NCBI GenBank assembly: GCA_964017065.1
Contig: OZ024785.1
Location: forward strand, 2,809,142 to 2,873,141
DNA length: 64,000 nucleotides
Direction: 5' to 3'
From: Haliclona indistincta
Lineage: Eukaryota; Porifera; Demospongiae; Haplosclerida; Chalinidae
Part shown: positions 31,924 through 44,349 of the stretch, piece by piece
Layout: the number at the start of each line of letters is the position of its first letter
How positions within the stretch are numbered: the first letter of the stretch is position 1
Position numbers and translations under genes: made by a program
Notes under the pieces: model-generated
What the model was told of the DNA's origin: nothing
The model's database searches: none
The model's input: the letters and a program-made list of their open reading frames with translations, nothing else

Positions 31924-34900
31924 ATGTTTGGCAGTGCCAGCAGTTGCCGCTGTCATCTCTTGATCTCTCTAGGACTACTGCCTCTTCTAATAGCGGTGTT
32001 TGCTACAGTCCTAGTAGACGCCCAACAGCCAGGACCATGCAGTGAGTTGGCAGCACCTTGTACACACATCATGTGTGCCTTCAGGCGCTAACTGAACCTC
32101 ACAGTTTTGATCTGTGATTAGCAGTTGTTGATGCCTATCGTTTTATACACAAACACTACCATTCTCTAGAGCCGTGTCGTGTGTTGTTTCCATCATGTCA
32201 CTCGATCATGTATGTACTTCATCAGATATGCATGCTCCTCTTTCCACCACCCTAGCTGACTGTTAGTGATCCACCTTGTTATTTTTTCTTCTAAATAAAC
32301 CAAAAGTTACAAAACTGACTATAGTTCGATCCGTTGTGAGGTCATTAGTGTGTAGGTTAGTATTGTTAGATGAGCAGAGAGTTAGCATGTGTTGAAATGT
32401 ATGGAAACAAAGGGATCATAATTAAATAATTAGATCATCTAACATGTGATATCTTTATTTACTAACTATGTAATGAGTTCATCTTTGTACTTTGCTCATC
32501 TCAGCAATTACTGTCTGTACTTTAACATGCATGGTGACCTTACTTCATCTTTATCACTTCATTTGCAGTTCTTGGACATGTACCAGATCAGACAGTATGG
32601 CTGAATGGTAATCTCACCATAATGTTCAACGCCACCAAGGGCTGTGAAATTCTCAATCTGTATCGTAATAAGGATTGGGTGACTTTTTCTCAAAGGCCAT
32701 CCAATGCTGATCTGCACACATTTGATGTTCCATCCATTGATGAGCAGTTCAACAACGCTACTATGACACTGAGAGCAACAAACTCATCAGGAAGTGTACT
32801 TAACTCAACTGAGTTCAAAGTCTACACAGTAGGTTAGTTCTTGTTGTGATAAGGACTACAATACTATGTGCATGTACACAAATTCCTTCCTAACTTATCC
32901 ATGTGGTCAGCATGTGGTGGTACATATACACTGACCTCTCTCTCTCTCTCTTGTGTCAAGTGGTGTAGAGTCTAAGGGCTATAGTGTTTATTCATAACGA
33001 GTGTGGTAATGTCAAGTGCCTCTTAGATTACATCACGATAATAATGCTTATTCTGACATTCCAAGAGCATAATCTGACCTCAATAGCTGTTTGTGTGTGT
33101 GTGTGTATGACACAATTCTGTGTCTGGACCGTTTATCAGTTGATGTTCAGCAACTACTCTACTATTGTTTAGTATGTTTAGAATGGCTTTATTTCTGGTT
33201 CAAGTATAACACTGTAAACATGATTTCTATTGAGTATTACATATATGTTATACCATGCCTACCCGTGGTGTATCTAGATACAAGAAGCAATAACTATTAA
33301 TCCCGAGGGTGTAGCCTGAGCTGGGATTAATGGTTATTGCTGAGTGTATTCATGATACACCACAGGTAGGCATGGTATAACTGACTTGTATCATGGCAAC
33401 AACAAGCCCACTGATGTCTGTAGGTTTCTATAGGATAAATAAGGGCGACTTGCACACTTTTCATAGTTTTACTGGTGAGGTTGACTCACAACTCCCACCC
33501 CTCATGTGACTCCACAGGATTTCCTGTGGAATATCCAGATATTCCACAGGAAATCCTGTATTCCCATGGTATAACTGGAATACACGGGCGGTGCCTTTGA
33601 AACCATGGTACAAATGTAGATTGTTCATGTTTCCACCCACTCATTAGCTTCTTCTTAGCTCCTTGGTTTTAGTGTTGTTGTTGTTGTTTATAAGTGTTTT
33701 ATGGTCATGTGACCTATGAATATCATCATTGTGAGCATAACTGTCTGGGAATTTGTTTCATGACTTTGTTATTAAATCATGTCCCTCATATCATAGCTGG
33801 TGATGGATTCCAGTGCCAGTGCCTTAGTGACTCCAGTGCCAGTGCCTTAGTGACTCCAGTGCCTGTTTTGTGTTTTTATAATAATATTATTATTGTATGT
33901 GCATACACTGATGGCTCTGTAGCCTAAATTGTCCTCTTGCATAATCTGTAGCCCTGTTTCTGTTCACTGAATGCTTGTGAACATAGTCTCTCCTGTGAGG
34001 AGTACTAAAGATCAAAGCCATAGGGTCTGTGATATTAACCACCCCACATAGCTGAGTCTAGCTGACTCTGCATTCCATTGCCTATAAGGACATGACATAT
34101 TGCAGCTGCTTCCTCCCTTTATTAACCCTCGGCGCATGCGCGAGGGTTATGGTACTTGGTTTGAATCTGTTGTTTTATTTCATGTACTCATGTATAATTA
34201 TAGAGCCTGTAGGCTGATGCCTGTTTCTGTTGTAGCAAGAAAGGTCATTCACTGACTGCTCGATCACTGGTCATTTCATCTCATATCCTGATCTAGCTCA
34301 TTTGACATGTTGCTAATGTGTGTGGTGAAGTGTGTAGGCTATTAGCATAACACAATGGTTTACTGTTGTTTTGATGAGTGCATTATATTGAGTGTTTCTA
34401 GTCTAGCTAGGGCTGACTGACTCATATTTAGTCTGTTTAGTGAATACAGTGGAACCCCTCTTAGAGGACACCCCTCATCCCTCTATAATGGACACTTACT
34501 GAATCCCAAATATAACCCACATAATGTATAATAAACCCCTGACCAGAGGAGACCCTCTCTGCTCCCAATGGTGTCTGCCTTGGAAGGGCTCCAAACTAGT
34601 TTGGTACTGGTATTGAGACTGAGTTGGAATATAACATTATCACCATTAGCAGGATAGTTATACCAAAGTACATGTCATCTCTCAATATGACATTTCTGTT
34701 CAAATCATGTATTATTGTCCCAAGCATCAGGGATGGGTAAGACATTTTGAGTATTCCCATGGATCCCTCAACAAATAGACTTTGTGATGTACACATTGCA
34801 CAAAATAAATATTATGATAACAACATAGTTGCTAAAAATAGTTCACATTGAGCTATTTTGATAACACAAGTATCACTAACAAGATCTTGTTGTCAGTAGT

Positions 34901-36427
34901 TTTATGGTCATGTGTTAGGCAATGAATATAATTACCAACATTCTATCCTGATGGCAGTCTCTCCTGGGATTAGGATCTAAGCAGGCAAGCCGCCAGCGTA
35001 CCAAATTTCTCAATTTTACTTGCAACGGAAGTGGGCGGTAACCGTCCGTGGAAGAGGAGAAATGGACGAAAGTGTTGGCTTACAAAAATACCTGATTTTG
35101 TCTCTGTTAACCTGTAATTCCTTGTTAACAACATGTGTGCTTGTTCTTTATTGGCTGGATTTTATCTACGAGAGGTCTTGGGAACTGTATGTTGCATCGT
35201 AGTTGAATAAACGCGGTGTAAAGTGCTTGAGCGTCACACTTGGACACGGTATGTTTCTGCTTTCCGCACCCCTACTGATCAAACAATACGCCAGATACAG
35301 CTTGTAAGTTAATGACTGTATAAAGCAGACTATTAGCTACCTTTCCATAGTAATAATAACCACGTAGCTGTGCAAAAACGGCAGTGCCCAACTTTTTAGT
35401 ACAGCTTTTTGGAGTTTAAAGTGGCTTCACTGTTATGGAAAGATACAGATGAAGACGTTGTATCAACTTCATACTTATTATCTTAGTATGTCAGTTTGTA
35501 TTGTACACTTTAATTCTATTTTCTTGACTCAATCCTTCCTCTGGGTCCTGATTTTTCTGTTCATGTACTGCAATATCGAAATTTTCTTCTCATCATCTCC
35601 CTGGGTCCTGCTGTGAAATCAGGGTTATATTTTCTGCATTCATGTGTTTCTGAGAGATGGCCATACCGAGTACTGACAGCAGAACTAGCCAATGCAGTGT
35701 TGATAATGATTTTTGTGTTAATAATTATGCATGAATGTCATGGCGACCATACAATAATCTCTGATCAGTCAAGTTTTGCTTAGACACAGATGAAACTTGG
35801 CAAGCTTGTTGTGTGATGCATTATTAAACTGTTAAAATAGACAAACTGTTCACAGCTGTGCAAAAACGCGTGTGCCCAACTTTTTTGTAAAGTTGATGTT
35901 TTGCTGTGGCATTTGATTTCTACTGAACAGATTTTTTCCAAATTAACACTGTTAAAGACAGAAAATCTTGGTATAAAAGTAGCTTGGAGTTTAATCAAGT
36001 ATATCGCCACACTTTCAGAGTAAAGCGCGTACAACAAAGTTACTCGCGCTTGGTGCGCGTTATTTAGAGGGCAGGTAAATGTCCGTAAATAAGCAGATTT
36101 GGGAACGCTGGCGGCCCGCCTGTAAGTGGCATTCTCTAGTGAAATATTTTTAGTGATTTTGATATTGCCTTACATGGATATTTTGTGTTTTTCATGTCTG
36201 TGCTGACATAATCATATCACATAGTTGCTCTGACTATAATAACTCAAATATTCTTACTCAGATAAGGTACTACATGGTTTGTCTCCTACTTTTCTTTCTG
36301 ATATTGGTCTCACTGTTGTGCCTCTGTTGTCAATGTTTGCTTCTTTTGTTGCTCCTCAAACCAGTGGTTTTCAGCTGCACGAATTCTAAGACCATCTCCA
36401 TGGCTATGCCGTCATATTGATTTAACC

Positions 36428-36467
<40 letters not shown>

Positions 36468-37430
36468 ATAATGTCAGTGCTGTCACTAACTTGAGCTACT
36501 CTAGTAACTGTACCTACACCAATGTGTGGTGGCTCCCTCCTTACTCACAAGGACTGAAGGTCACAGACTACTACTATGAGCTCAGACTGAATGGCACGAT
36601 AGTTGAGAGCGGAGTGACGGTCGATCCCTGTGTGGTGTTCAACCTCACTACTCTACCAGCTAATGAACCCGGATGTGTGTCGGTATGGGCACGTGCCCCT
36701 CCTGGGAATGGGACTGTGACCAATGCTTCAATAGCAGCTGCTGTAGGTAAGCATTCACACACTAATCTGAACAGCCTTGTACCAGTAGCTACAGTAGACC
36801 CTCACTAATCTGAACAGCCTTGTACCAGTAGCTACAGTAGACCCTCACTAATCTGAACAGCCTTGTACCAGTAGCTACAGTAGACCCTCACTAATCTGAA
36901 CAGCCTTGTACCAGTAGCTACAGTAGACCCTCACTAATCTGAACAGCCTTGTATCAGCAGCTACTAGTTATTGTGTTAGGTTTAAATGTGTTTTTGTTTC
37001 ATGTCAGTATTGGTTTTTAATTCTCTCTAGCTCCCAATGTGAGTTACAGCACTGATGTTGCTATTGTGTCACAGCAAGCTGTCCTCATATTGGATGTTAA
37101 GGTGAGCCACACCTCACTCCACACTATCCACTAGTTCACTGTGTCCTCAGGTCAACCCATCCTGTCCTCCTTCTTACCCAACTGGTGCTACCATTTGGTT
37201 CTCGTGTGTTTCTGACTTTGTCCCTTCAGTACGACCTGTTTACATTGGTGTCAATGGGTCTACAGTAGAGATTTATAGTGACGCCATCGAGACTGTGCAT
37301 ACTGGTTGCAATGCTACTGTGACTATCAGCAATCTATATGGCAAGAATATCAGCGAATCTTTTACAATAAGTAAGCTGCGTGCATGTGTGTGTGTGCGTG
37401 TGTGTGCGTGCGTGCGTGCGTGCGTGCGTG

Positions 37431-37478
<48 letters not shown>

Positions 37479-39862
37479 TGTGTGTGTGTGTTATCACTAC
37501 ATATTATCTACAGACACCACTGATGTTCAACTATTGGATGCCAAACTTTCAAAGCGTGGAGCGATTAACATAACGATTAAAATAGCCGAAAATTCTAGCC
37601 TAATAGAGATTCCAGTAAAAATAACCAATTCTATTGGAGAGTTAGTCTATTTTAAGACGGCAAACAGATCACTTCAGAAGAGAATGGTTAAATTAACAAC
37701 CGATATTCTACCCAAAGATCTATACACCATTAGTGTGCCCTTAAACTTCAACAAGTCGCTTACTGTCAACAAGACTATCAACATAACTTGGTCGGACTAT
37801 TCTACTCCTTCTGTCACTCTCTCTTCCTCCTCGTCCATTGTTGTTTCAACTACTACAGCTGTTCCATCTCCTACTAGAACACCTACTCCAACAAATGGTG
37901 AGTGAACAACAACTCATGAAACTAGCTACTGGTTTATGATTATTCTCCTCATTCAGATACATTGATAGGAATTGTTGTTGCTATAGGTAAGTTATAGCAA
38001 TGTGTGCATGAGCTCAAGAATTTACAGTTTCCTCTTTTTGTCCTTAGTGATCGCAATTGTAGTAATAATAATAATAATAATAATAATAGCACTGGCTTTG
38101 TACGTGAGAAGACATCATTGGTGTGGTGGCTATGGAGTAGAACACCGTTTGCAAAGTAAACCACTCGAGGAGTTTAGTAGTATCACTAATGTTGAATATC
38201 CAGCTCAGGTGCGACCAAATGTGAGCAATCTCTTTGTTGATGATGTGTACACATAATATAATGTGCTCTGCTCTTTTTAGGGAAGATCTTCAGAACATTG
38301 TATGAACGGAAATACATCTGTAACTCCACGGACATCTCCTACCAGCACCAACGCAGAGGTAGCATCGACAAACTCTGATGAGACTGCTTCATCTTCAAGA
38401 ACACTTGGAGCTGAGTCAGATCCTTTTGGGACACCAAACGAAAATACCACTGGACCACCTACAGAAGCTGCTCCATCATTGTCATCTGATAGTACAGAGA
38501 CTGAGGCTAGTGCAACTTCTTCTCCTACACCACTTTGTGTTGCTACGGAGACTGGGACTGAGTCTACTGATGGTAATGTAATATTACTGACGCCTCCAAC
38601 CAGTACTGGACCTGCAGGTGTATCTACAGACACTCCAGTGACTCCTTCACCTCCAAAAGCTATTATGAGTGATGCTGCGCTTAATGTGAATGTACCACTG
38701 ACTACAGTAGCTGAATCGACTGACATGACTGATAGTGGATCACCTATCACTACAGTGACTGAGCCTTCAGACCATGACCAGTTCCCTACTGTGCCTATCA
38801 CTGGAGCTATCCAAGCAACTGGAGCTGTTCAAAAAGCAGTGTTTGTGTCAACAGGCGGATTAACCATCAAGCCAGGATCACTGTCTACTAAACCATCTTT
38901 ATTCCTGTCAACAGACCCTACTGAACAGCAAGCCACCACCTCTGTTGAAGATGAGGAATTCTTGGTATAACACATGCTCAATATAATATTACATGTACCT
39001 TCTCCTGTCATTTATAGGCACCGAGAAATGTTCCTCCAACTCAGCCTTCCATGTCTGAGATGATAGCACCATCATACCAGAGCACAGATGTATCAACAGC
39101 AGAGAACAGCACTGTTGGCTCTGATAAAGCACTAATGGGCACGGTATGAAAACAAAGATTTATGCTTCTCTCTTGAATATGATTGTCTTCTCCATAGGAC
39201 ACACCTCCACCAACTGCTCGTATTCCATTTCATTCAAGAGCACTAGCTGCCATGCGTAGTAAAGTCTCTGCAAGAGTACCGGCACTGTTTGGTGGTACAA
39301 CAGAAACAAAGCAAGCAGTTCTAGAAACTACTGGAACAGCTTCTGCTAATTCAGAACAGCCGCTTGTACCGGTAAGTCAGACACATAATGCTTAGGTCAA
39401 TTATTATTATTTTATTATGTAGGATAAAGAACCTTCATCTCCATCTTATGGCGCTGTGACAGTAAGTAACAGAGCTTTGCTATTACACCATTTGCATTAG
39501 ACACTTCAAAACCATGCCTGTCCAGTTCAGTTTTGTTCCTTTAGTTGATAACTACATAAGGCTACCTAATACTGGGCTCACTCTATATCTAGCAGTATTA
39601 TTGACGTTATGCATGCATGAATCTTCCAGTTACATAACAAGCTTACAAATTTGAATTTAAAAGTACCAGAAGTACAAAAATAGTACAAATTCCTGTTCAC
39701 CAAATTTTTCGCCCTAAAATTCCTGCTATCGTGTAACTCAACACTGATAATATTGTGGTACTTGTCATTGGTACTTGTTATCATTATTATAATTATTTCT
39801 CTCGATAGCCGGATGACAAGGAGCTGTCATACAGAACGACAGATCAAGAAGAGACTCAATAG
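31924..39862 (+). CDS. Receptor-like membrane protein R2 (paralogue of R1)
   Basis: Thirteen exons join to 2616 nt (871 residues): 31924-32041, 32569-32832, 36468-36746, 37031-37101, 37151-37370, 37514-37897, 37957-37986, 38048-38220, 38281-38964, 39018-39143, 39198-39371, 39423-39461, 39809-39862. Residues 1-39 are the signal peptide region ending DAQQPGPC, as in R1; 40-127 the beta-rich exon; 128-220 the Fn3-like exon, almost identical to that of R1; 221-445 further ectodomain with a Ser/Thr stalk; about 457-474 the TM helix, which contains eight consecutive Ile codons written as ATA repeats; the tail includes a 228-residue Ser/Thr/Pro/Glu-rich exon (513-741) and distal motifs DKEPSSPSYGAVT and ELSYRTTDQEE. 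It lacks classical ITIMs. Compared with R1 the tail is longer and mostly unrelated in sequence. Likely a surface receptor; ligand unknown. Confidence 0.83.
33248..33381. repeat. Palindromic MITE-like hairpin in R2 intron 2
   Basis: GTTATACCATGCCTACC at the left end is mirrored by GGTAGGCATGGTATAAC at the right; inner parts (CAATAACTATTAATCCC and GGGATTAATGGTTATTG) also pair. A related short palindrome around ATTCCACAGGAAATCCTG lies at about 33515-33570. No coding capacity. Confidence 0.85.
34982..36122. mobile_element. 1.14-kb DNA transposon relic with about 26-bp inverted ends
   Basis: The left end CAGGCAAGCCGCCAGCGTAC and the right end (reverse complement CAGGCGGGCCGCCAGCGTTC) are terminal inverted repeats, and TAAG flanks both sides (34978-34981, 36123-36126). 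No transposase is evident; a 60-codon hydrophobic frame at 35020-35202 has no known similarity. Two internal direct copies of GCTGTGCAAAAACG...TGCCCAACTTTTT occur at about 35367 and 35856. It lies in R2 intron 2 and is absent from R1. Confidence 0.7.
36763..36955. repeat. 43-bp minisatellite, about five copies, in R2 intron 3
   Basis: Same unit as in R1 intron 3 (27235-29200), in the same intron, orientation and position relative to the Fn3 exon. It shows that the repeat predates the R1/R2 duplication or was transferred by conversion. Confidence 0.95.
37384..37491. repeat. TG/GCGTGC microsatellite in R2 intron 5
   Basis: A run of TG and TGCG units lies just upstream of exon 6. Related GT-rich runs occur at the same place in R1 (29637-29740) and R2b (44780-44917). 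Open frames through it are repeat artefacts. Confidence 0.95.
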
Positions 39863-40170
39863 GCAACCAATAACACAATACACAGAGTTTGGCTGTTATT
39901 TATTATTATCTTATCCACATTCTGTAAACAATCCACTTCAGTAATATGTATGTACTATACTGGCTTATCTAAACATGAAAACAATGATCCATCACTTAGT
40001 TATTTCTGTGAGCTCCTCCTACACTGCATGATCGTTCTTAGTCGCTAAGGAGTTTGATCATGAAATCAACAGTGACGATTCTTTATGTATGGATGATGTG
40101 TTCAAATACTTATGGTAGGTTATGACATGAGATGATTCTTAGCTAGGCATGTATCTCTGATTGTACACAG

Positions 40171-40430
40171 CTATGGCTACAGAGGGTCCAGTATCATTGA
40201 CTACACTTGAAGGACTAAATGCTCAGTTCCACTGTGCTGGTAGTGGTACTGTTCTGGTGTGGGAAGTAGATGGATTACCAAGTATTGATCTGAGCATTGA
40301 GAATAGAGCGAGGAGTAAGTGATAATACAGTGAGTATCATCATCAGGCACACTGCAGTCCACTCTCACTGTACCAGCAACACTAGTGAACAATGGCACTA
40401 CTGTGCAGTGTATGAACTTCATAAAACTTG
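40171..40430 (+). pseudogene. Broken Ig-like exon
   Basis: After an acceptor (TTGTACACAG) the frame gives EGPVSLTTLEGLNAQFHC and VWEVDGLPSIDLSIENR, matching the Ig exon of R3, but then runs into a stop near 40320 with a small deletion or rearrangement before the second half (QSTLTVPATLVNNGTTVQC) resumes in another frame. It is a dead copy of the R3 second exon directly upstream of R3; an equivalent region at 53411 starts R4. Confidence 0.7.
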
Positions 40431-40890
40431 CTGTGCAGATGTATTAATACCCAACTAAGTAAAATCTGCATTAGGGATGCTACAGCACAATTTACAAAAG
40501 CGCTGGAGCCTTCAGTCTATTTTCATCATCGTCTTGGAGCCCCGCCCTCTTTCAATGTATGGCAACGCATATGATCGCTGCGACGTCGAAGAGCTTGGAA
40601 ATCTTGACAGCGTGATCCTTACCAACAAAACTAAGCCTTGGCGCTTCTCTGTTTGTCCGTTCTATGTTCGGGTCAAACCACTCTACACACCGAGATGCAG
40701 GCCCGCTGAATCTTTGACTGTCGATTTTTTTCATTGGACACCCTAGGTCTATGCTGTAAGTTTGCTTCTACAGAACTGATTTTGTTGAGGAAGGTGTTGT
40801 TCGGTTTCTAAAAAGGCAGGCGAAACTGGAAATAATCTCAAGAAGCATTGATAGTCATAATTATTTCTTCCGGAGTACAGCCCTACTACC

Positions 40891-43559
40891 ATGTTACAAT
40901 CACGACTAAGCGCGGTTTTTATGGGCTTCAACTTCACCCTTCTCTGTGTACTGGCAACAATCGCCAGCGCTTCAGGTAAAGTAATATTATTATACACAAG
41001 TGGTGACCACTATATCACTATGTCAACGAAGGTCCGGTGTCACTGACTACCCTGGGAGGAACGAATGCTCAGTTTCATTGTACTGGAAGTGGTACTGTTC
41101 TAGCATGGGAAGTAGATGGATTACCACTGAATGACCAAAACATTGTGGATCGAGAAATAACTGAACATACAGTATCATCATCAGGCACAGTACAGTCCAC
41201 CCTCACTGTACCAGCAACATCAGAGAATGATGGCACTACTGTGCGATGCTTTATTGGTCCATCTTTGTTCAGTTTAACATTAATCGGCAACTCCTCTACT
41301 CTCACTGTATTGCCAGGTCTAGTCTATGTTACTACAATACATATTAAAGGTTACTACGAGTCTACAGGTATTGGTCCGGTCGTCAATGTGAGGTTCAGTG
41401 TTTCATTCATCAGTCTATTGTGGGATCCTCCAGCAACTGCTGGTGTACTCAGTGATCTCTCCTATATAGTGATTGTGATGAACAATAACACTGGTCAAGT
41501 GATTGTCAGTAACACTACTGTGGACACCAACTATCCACTACCTGCTGGTCTCAATATGCCGTGTCAGTACTACACAGCTAATGTGACAGCATTCTCATCT
41601 CAACATCATAGTGAGAGTGTGGTTACTGGACAGAGAGTACCAGGAGGTGAGTGACAAGTGTGGCTTAGTTTGTTTAAAGTTTATGATTATTATCATTATT
41701 TAGAATACTATGATCTAGTGAATGTGTCACTGAAAACTATAGTAGCCAGTCACAGCAATACTCAAGTTGCTGTTACTTTCACTATCAATACAGAACAGGT
41801 AACTACTCAACAATAATACATGATTGTAATAATAATCAGCAGCTTTATATTATCCATATTTTATAATAGCATTAATTATCATTCAGCATTTTATCACTCA
41901 GCATTATCATTCTTCTGTATTTTGTTGTGTTTCATTGCTTTGTTGATAATAATAATATCAAAATTAATGATGATAATGATTACCTAGAGAAGCGAGGCCA
42001 CTAATCCTATGTAAAGTATGTTTATTTATGCCACACTTAGGTATGCAATAAACGTCCCGCAGGGGCGAGGGACACTGCATGCTTCGCGAGGCAATTCCTG
42101 TAAATTCATACCTTCTAGCCTTAATAATAAAAGCTGTACTTGATGCTCTCTTCCTGATAGAGTTGATAAAGCTTTAGACTTCAAAGACTTGCACAGTATA
42201 TGCTGAAATTTCCTGCAAGACAGATCAAGTTACCAAGTTTAAAACAGTCAGCTGAGTGAGTTTTCTGCAGGCGTTTCGATTGCTACATCAAGAGTGATAA
42301 ATCTCACTTTCTAAGTTGTGTTTTTTAATTAATAGTTATTTGCAAAGATTTTGAAACATTGATCTCGCTCATGCCTTAGCAGCCACTAATACAAGTGAAC
42401 CGGCGAACATGAAATAATAACCCTCTGGCATGCATCAATGATATTTTTATTCTTATAGCGGACTGCTCAAGTTTGTCCTGATCAAGATCTATTGTCTGTA
42501 ACATATCCAATATCAGACACTGAAAATAGAGTCACTCATGATGAACTGCCATTGGCATATGCTGGTGAAACAAACTACACAGTCATTGTTAGAAGTGGTT
42601 TTTTCTGTGCATGTGACATTAAGATCATAGCTGATGATATAACTGAAGTTGACATAAAGACAGTTCTATTCAGTAAGTCACTAGTTGATGTTGTCTATTG
42701 TTTAATCTGGTCATACTGTGACAGGTTCCTATAATGTTCAAGATTGTGATGTATCCAGTGACCAGCACACTAGCTCCATACTAGTGGAGTGTACATTTGC
42801 CATCAATTCAACAGCACCAGGGATTGTAGTGATACAAGATGACCAGAGTCAATATACCATCAACAAGACACTGCAGAGACTGCTGCAGGATAGTGATAAA
42901 GGATCTGTCAACATTACTGGTCTACCAGCAGGAGAGTATAGTGTGAGAGTGTATGACAACAGTCCAGCTACTGACAGCACTAGTGCTGCATATCAGCATT
43001 CTTTAATATACATTATGGAACTACCTAGTCCTTGTCCTTCAAGCATCATTTCATCTATCATACTCCCATCAGGTATGTCATGTATAGTGCTGTACACTTA
43101 CAAATACAATCATGATGGATTAATGGTTTTTCTTTTAGGATCTTCATCAAGTTTTTTGGTGCATTCAAGTTCCTTCTTGTTTAGCAACAGTGTCACTCCT
43201 AGTGTGGTGCTTGAGTCAACAACAGGTTATTCAGCTAATAATAGTCCATGTCACCACTTCAGTATACTGTGCTGCTTTTTGGATCATTGTTTATGCATTT
43301 CTAGTCCAACAGAGAGTTTGTTTGTGCATATCATGATACAGTACACACAATCGTCTCTCTCTTACATAAAATTAATATAGTTTAACATCAGAATATATAA
43401 TGTTGATGATTGATTGAGTGCTGTATACATGCAGATATTTCCATCTCTATCATCATTGTTGGACCATTGTTAGCGCTGCTTGTGATACTGATTGTGGTCT
43501 TCACTACTATAGTGTGTGCTGCACGTGCTGTTACTATTAGAAGAAATCAACACATTTAG
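40891..43559 (+). CDS. Ig/Fn3 receptor-like protein R3, tail truncated by one-base loss
   Basis: Eight exons give 1518 nt (505 residues): 40891-40975, 41032-41316, 41368-41646, 41704-41798, 42459-42672, 42725-43072, 43139-43225, 43435-43559. Residues 1-28 signal peptide (FTLLCVLATIASAS); 29-123 Ig-like, with Cys in AQFHCTGSG, Trp in LAWEVDG and Cys in GTTVRCFIG; 124-216 Fn3-like (LLWDPPATAGVLSDLSYIV); 217-319 a divergent ectodomain; 320-435 a domain with a Cys pair (NVQDCD... ILVECTF) and GLPAGEYSVRVYDNS; 436-464 a Ser-rich stalk; about 470-492 the TM helix. The last exon ends CAC ATT TAG, whereas R4 reads CAC ATT ATA G and continues into the tyrosine tail. R3 thus stops after RNQHI, leaving a tail of about ten residues. 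The lost tail exon persists at 43606-43802. It may act as a tail-less surface protein. A sequencing error in the ATTT run would restore the tail frame. Confidence 0.78.
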
Positions 43560-43605
43560 GTATCTAATGAATAAGTATTTAATTGTAGCATTAAATAATT
43601 TCTAG

Positions 43606-43802
43606 CTGCAGGTGTTATTGATCATGTTCCAGTTGATGATAATCCTGCTTACATCACAATGAAGAGGATCACCTTGAACAAGAACACTGCTTATGAGACT
43701 GTTAGTATGAAAGACCGTCATTATGAGACTGTTACTGTAGCTACTGGTGATTATGAGACTATCAACACTACTGCTTACGAGAATGTTAACATTACTAGTT
43801 GA
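43606..43802 (+). pseudogene. Orphan tyrosine-motif tail exon of R3
   Basis: After TTTCTAG, read in the phase used by R4, the exon encodes a tail with NPAYITM (YxxM), NTAYETV (TxYxxV), RHYETV, GDYETI and TAYENV, ending ITS and TGA. It has one more tyrosine repeat than the R4 copy (56019-56185). The stop at 43557-43559 in the preceding exon prevents its use. Confidence 0.7.
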
Positions 43803-44349
43803 AAGTTCTGGCTTTTTATGCATGCATTTTGTACAAAGAAGTTTGGACCATTCACCAAATTTTGTCCCTGCAAAATTAATTAACTCAACACTGATATACT
43901 AGCATTGTGATTTGGTTGTTATCTCACAATAGCTGGATAACATGGAGCTGCTATAATTATACTGAACAGAGCAAGAAGTGACTCAATAAAAATAATTGTA
44001 GTTATCATGACAACCAAGCAATAATACAATGCACGGAGTTTGGCAGTTATTTATTTTCTTAGGAACTTATGCACACAATCTACATTCTGAGCCTGCTATC
44101 ATCTGAATGAAGATTTTCATCTGTAGTTGCTGCATCTGTGCAAGCAACTACACCTAATTCAGAAGACACTTGTATACCTCCTTTTATTAACAGATCAATG
44201 CCTAGTCAACATTCTATAACAGGCATGTCTCGTCAACCCAGTCAACCTGTACAGCACATTCAGCACATTCTGATCTAAACCCAGACCAAAAGGCTCTGGT
44301 ATACTTATTTATGATTTGCTGACTACTTGTTCAATGTCTCTCTCTACAG

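Noticed and set aside
35020..35202. 60-codon frame with a hydrophobic segment in R2 intron 2
   Set aside because: It lies inside a transposon relic with defined inverted ends and has no recognisable domain.
37273..37573. Open frames on both strands rich in Cys/Val or Thr/His (CVRACVRA, THARTHAR)
   Set aside because: They are translations of a TGCG/TG microsatellite in an intron.
38277..38801. 174-codon frame on the minus strand
   Set aside because: It is the antisense of the Ser/Thr/Pro-rich tail exon of R2 and has no splice or domain support.
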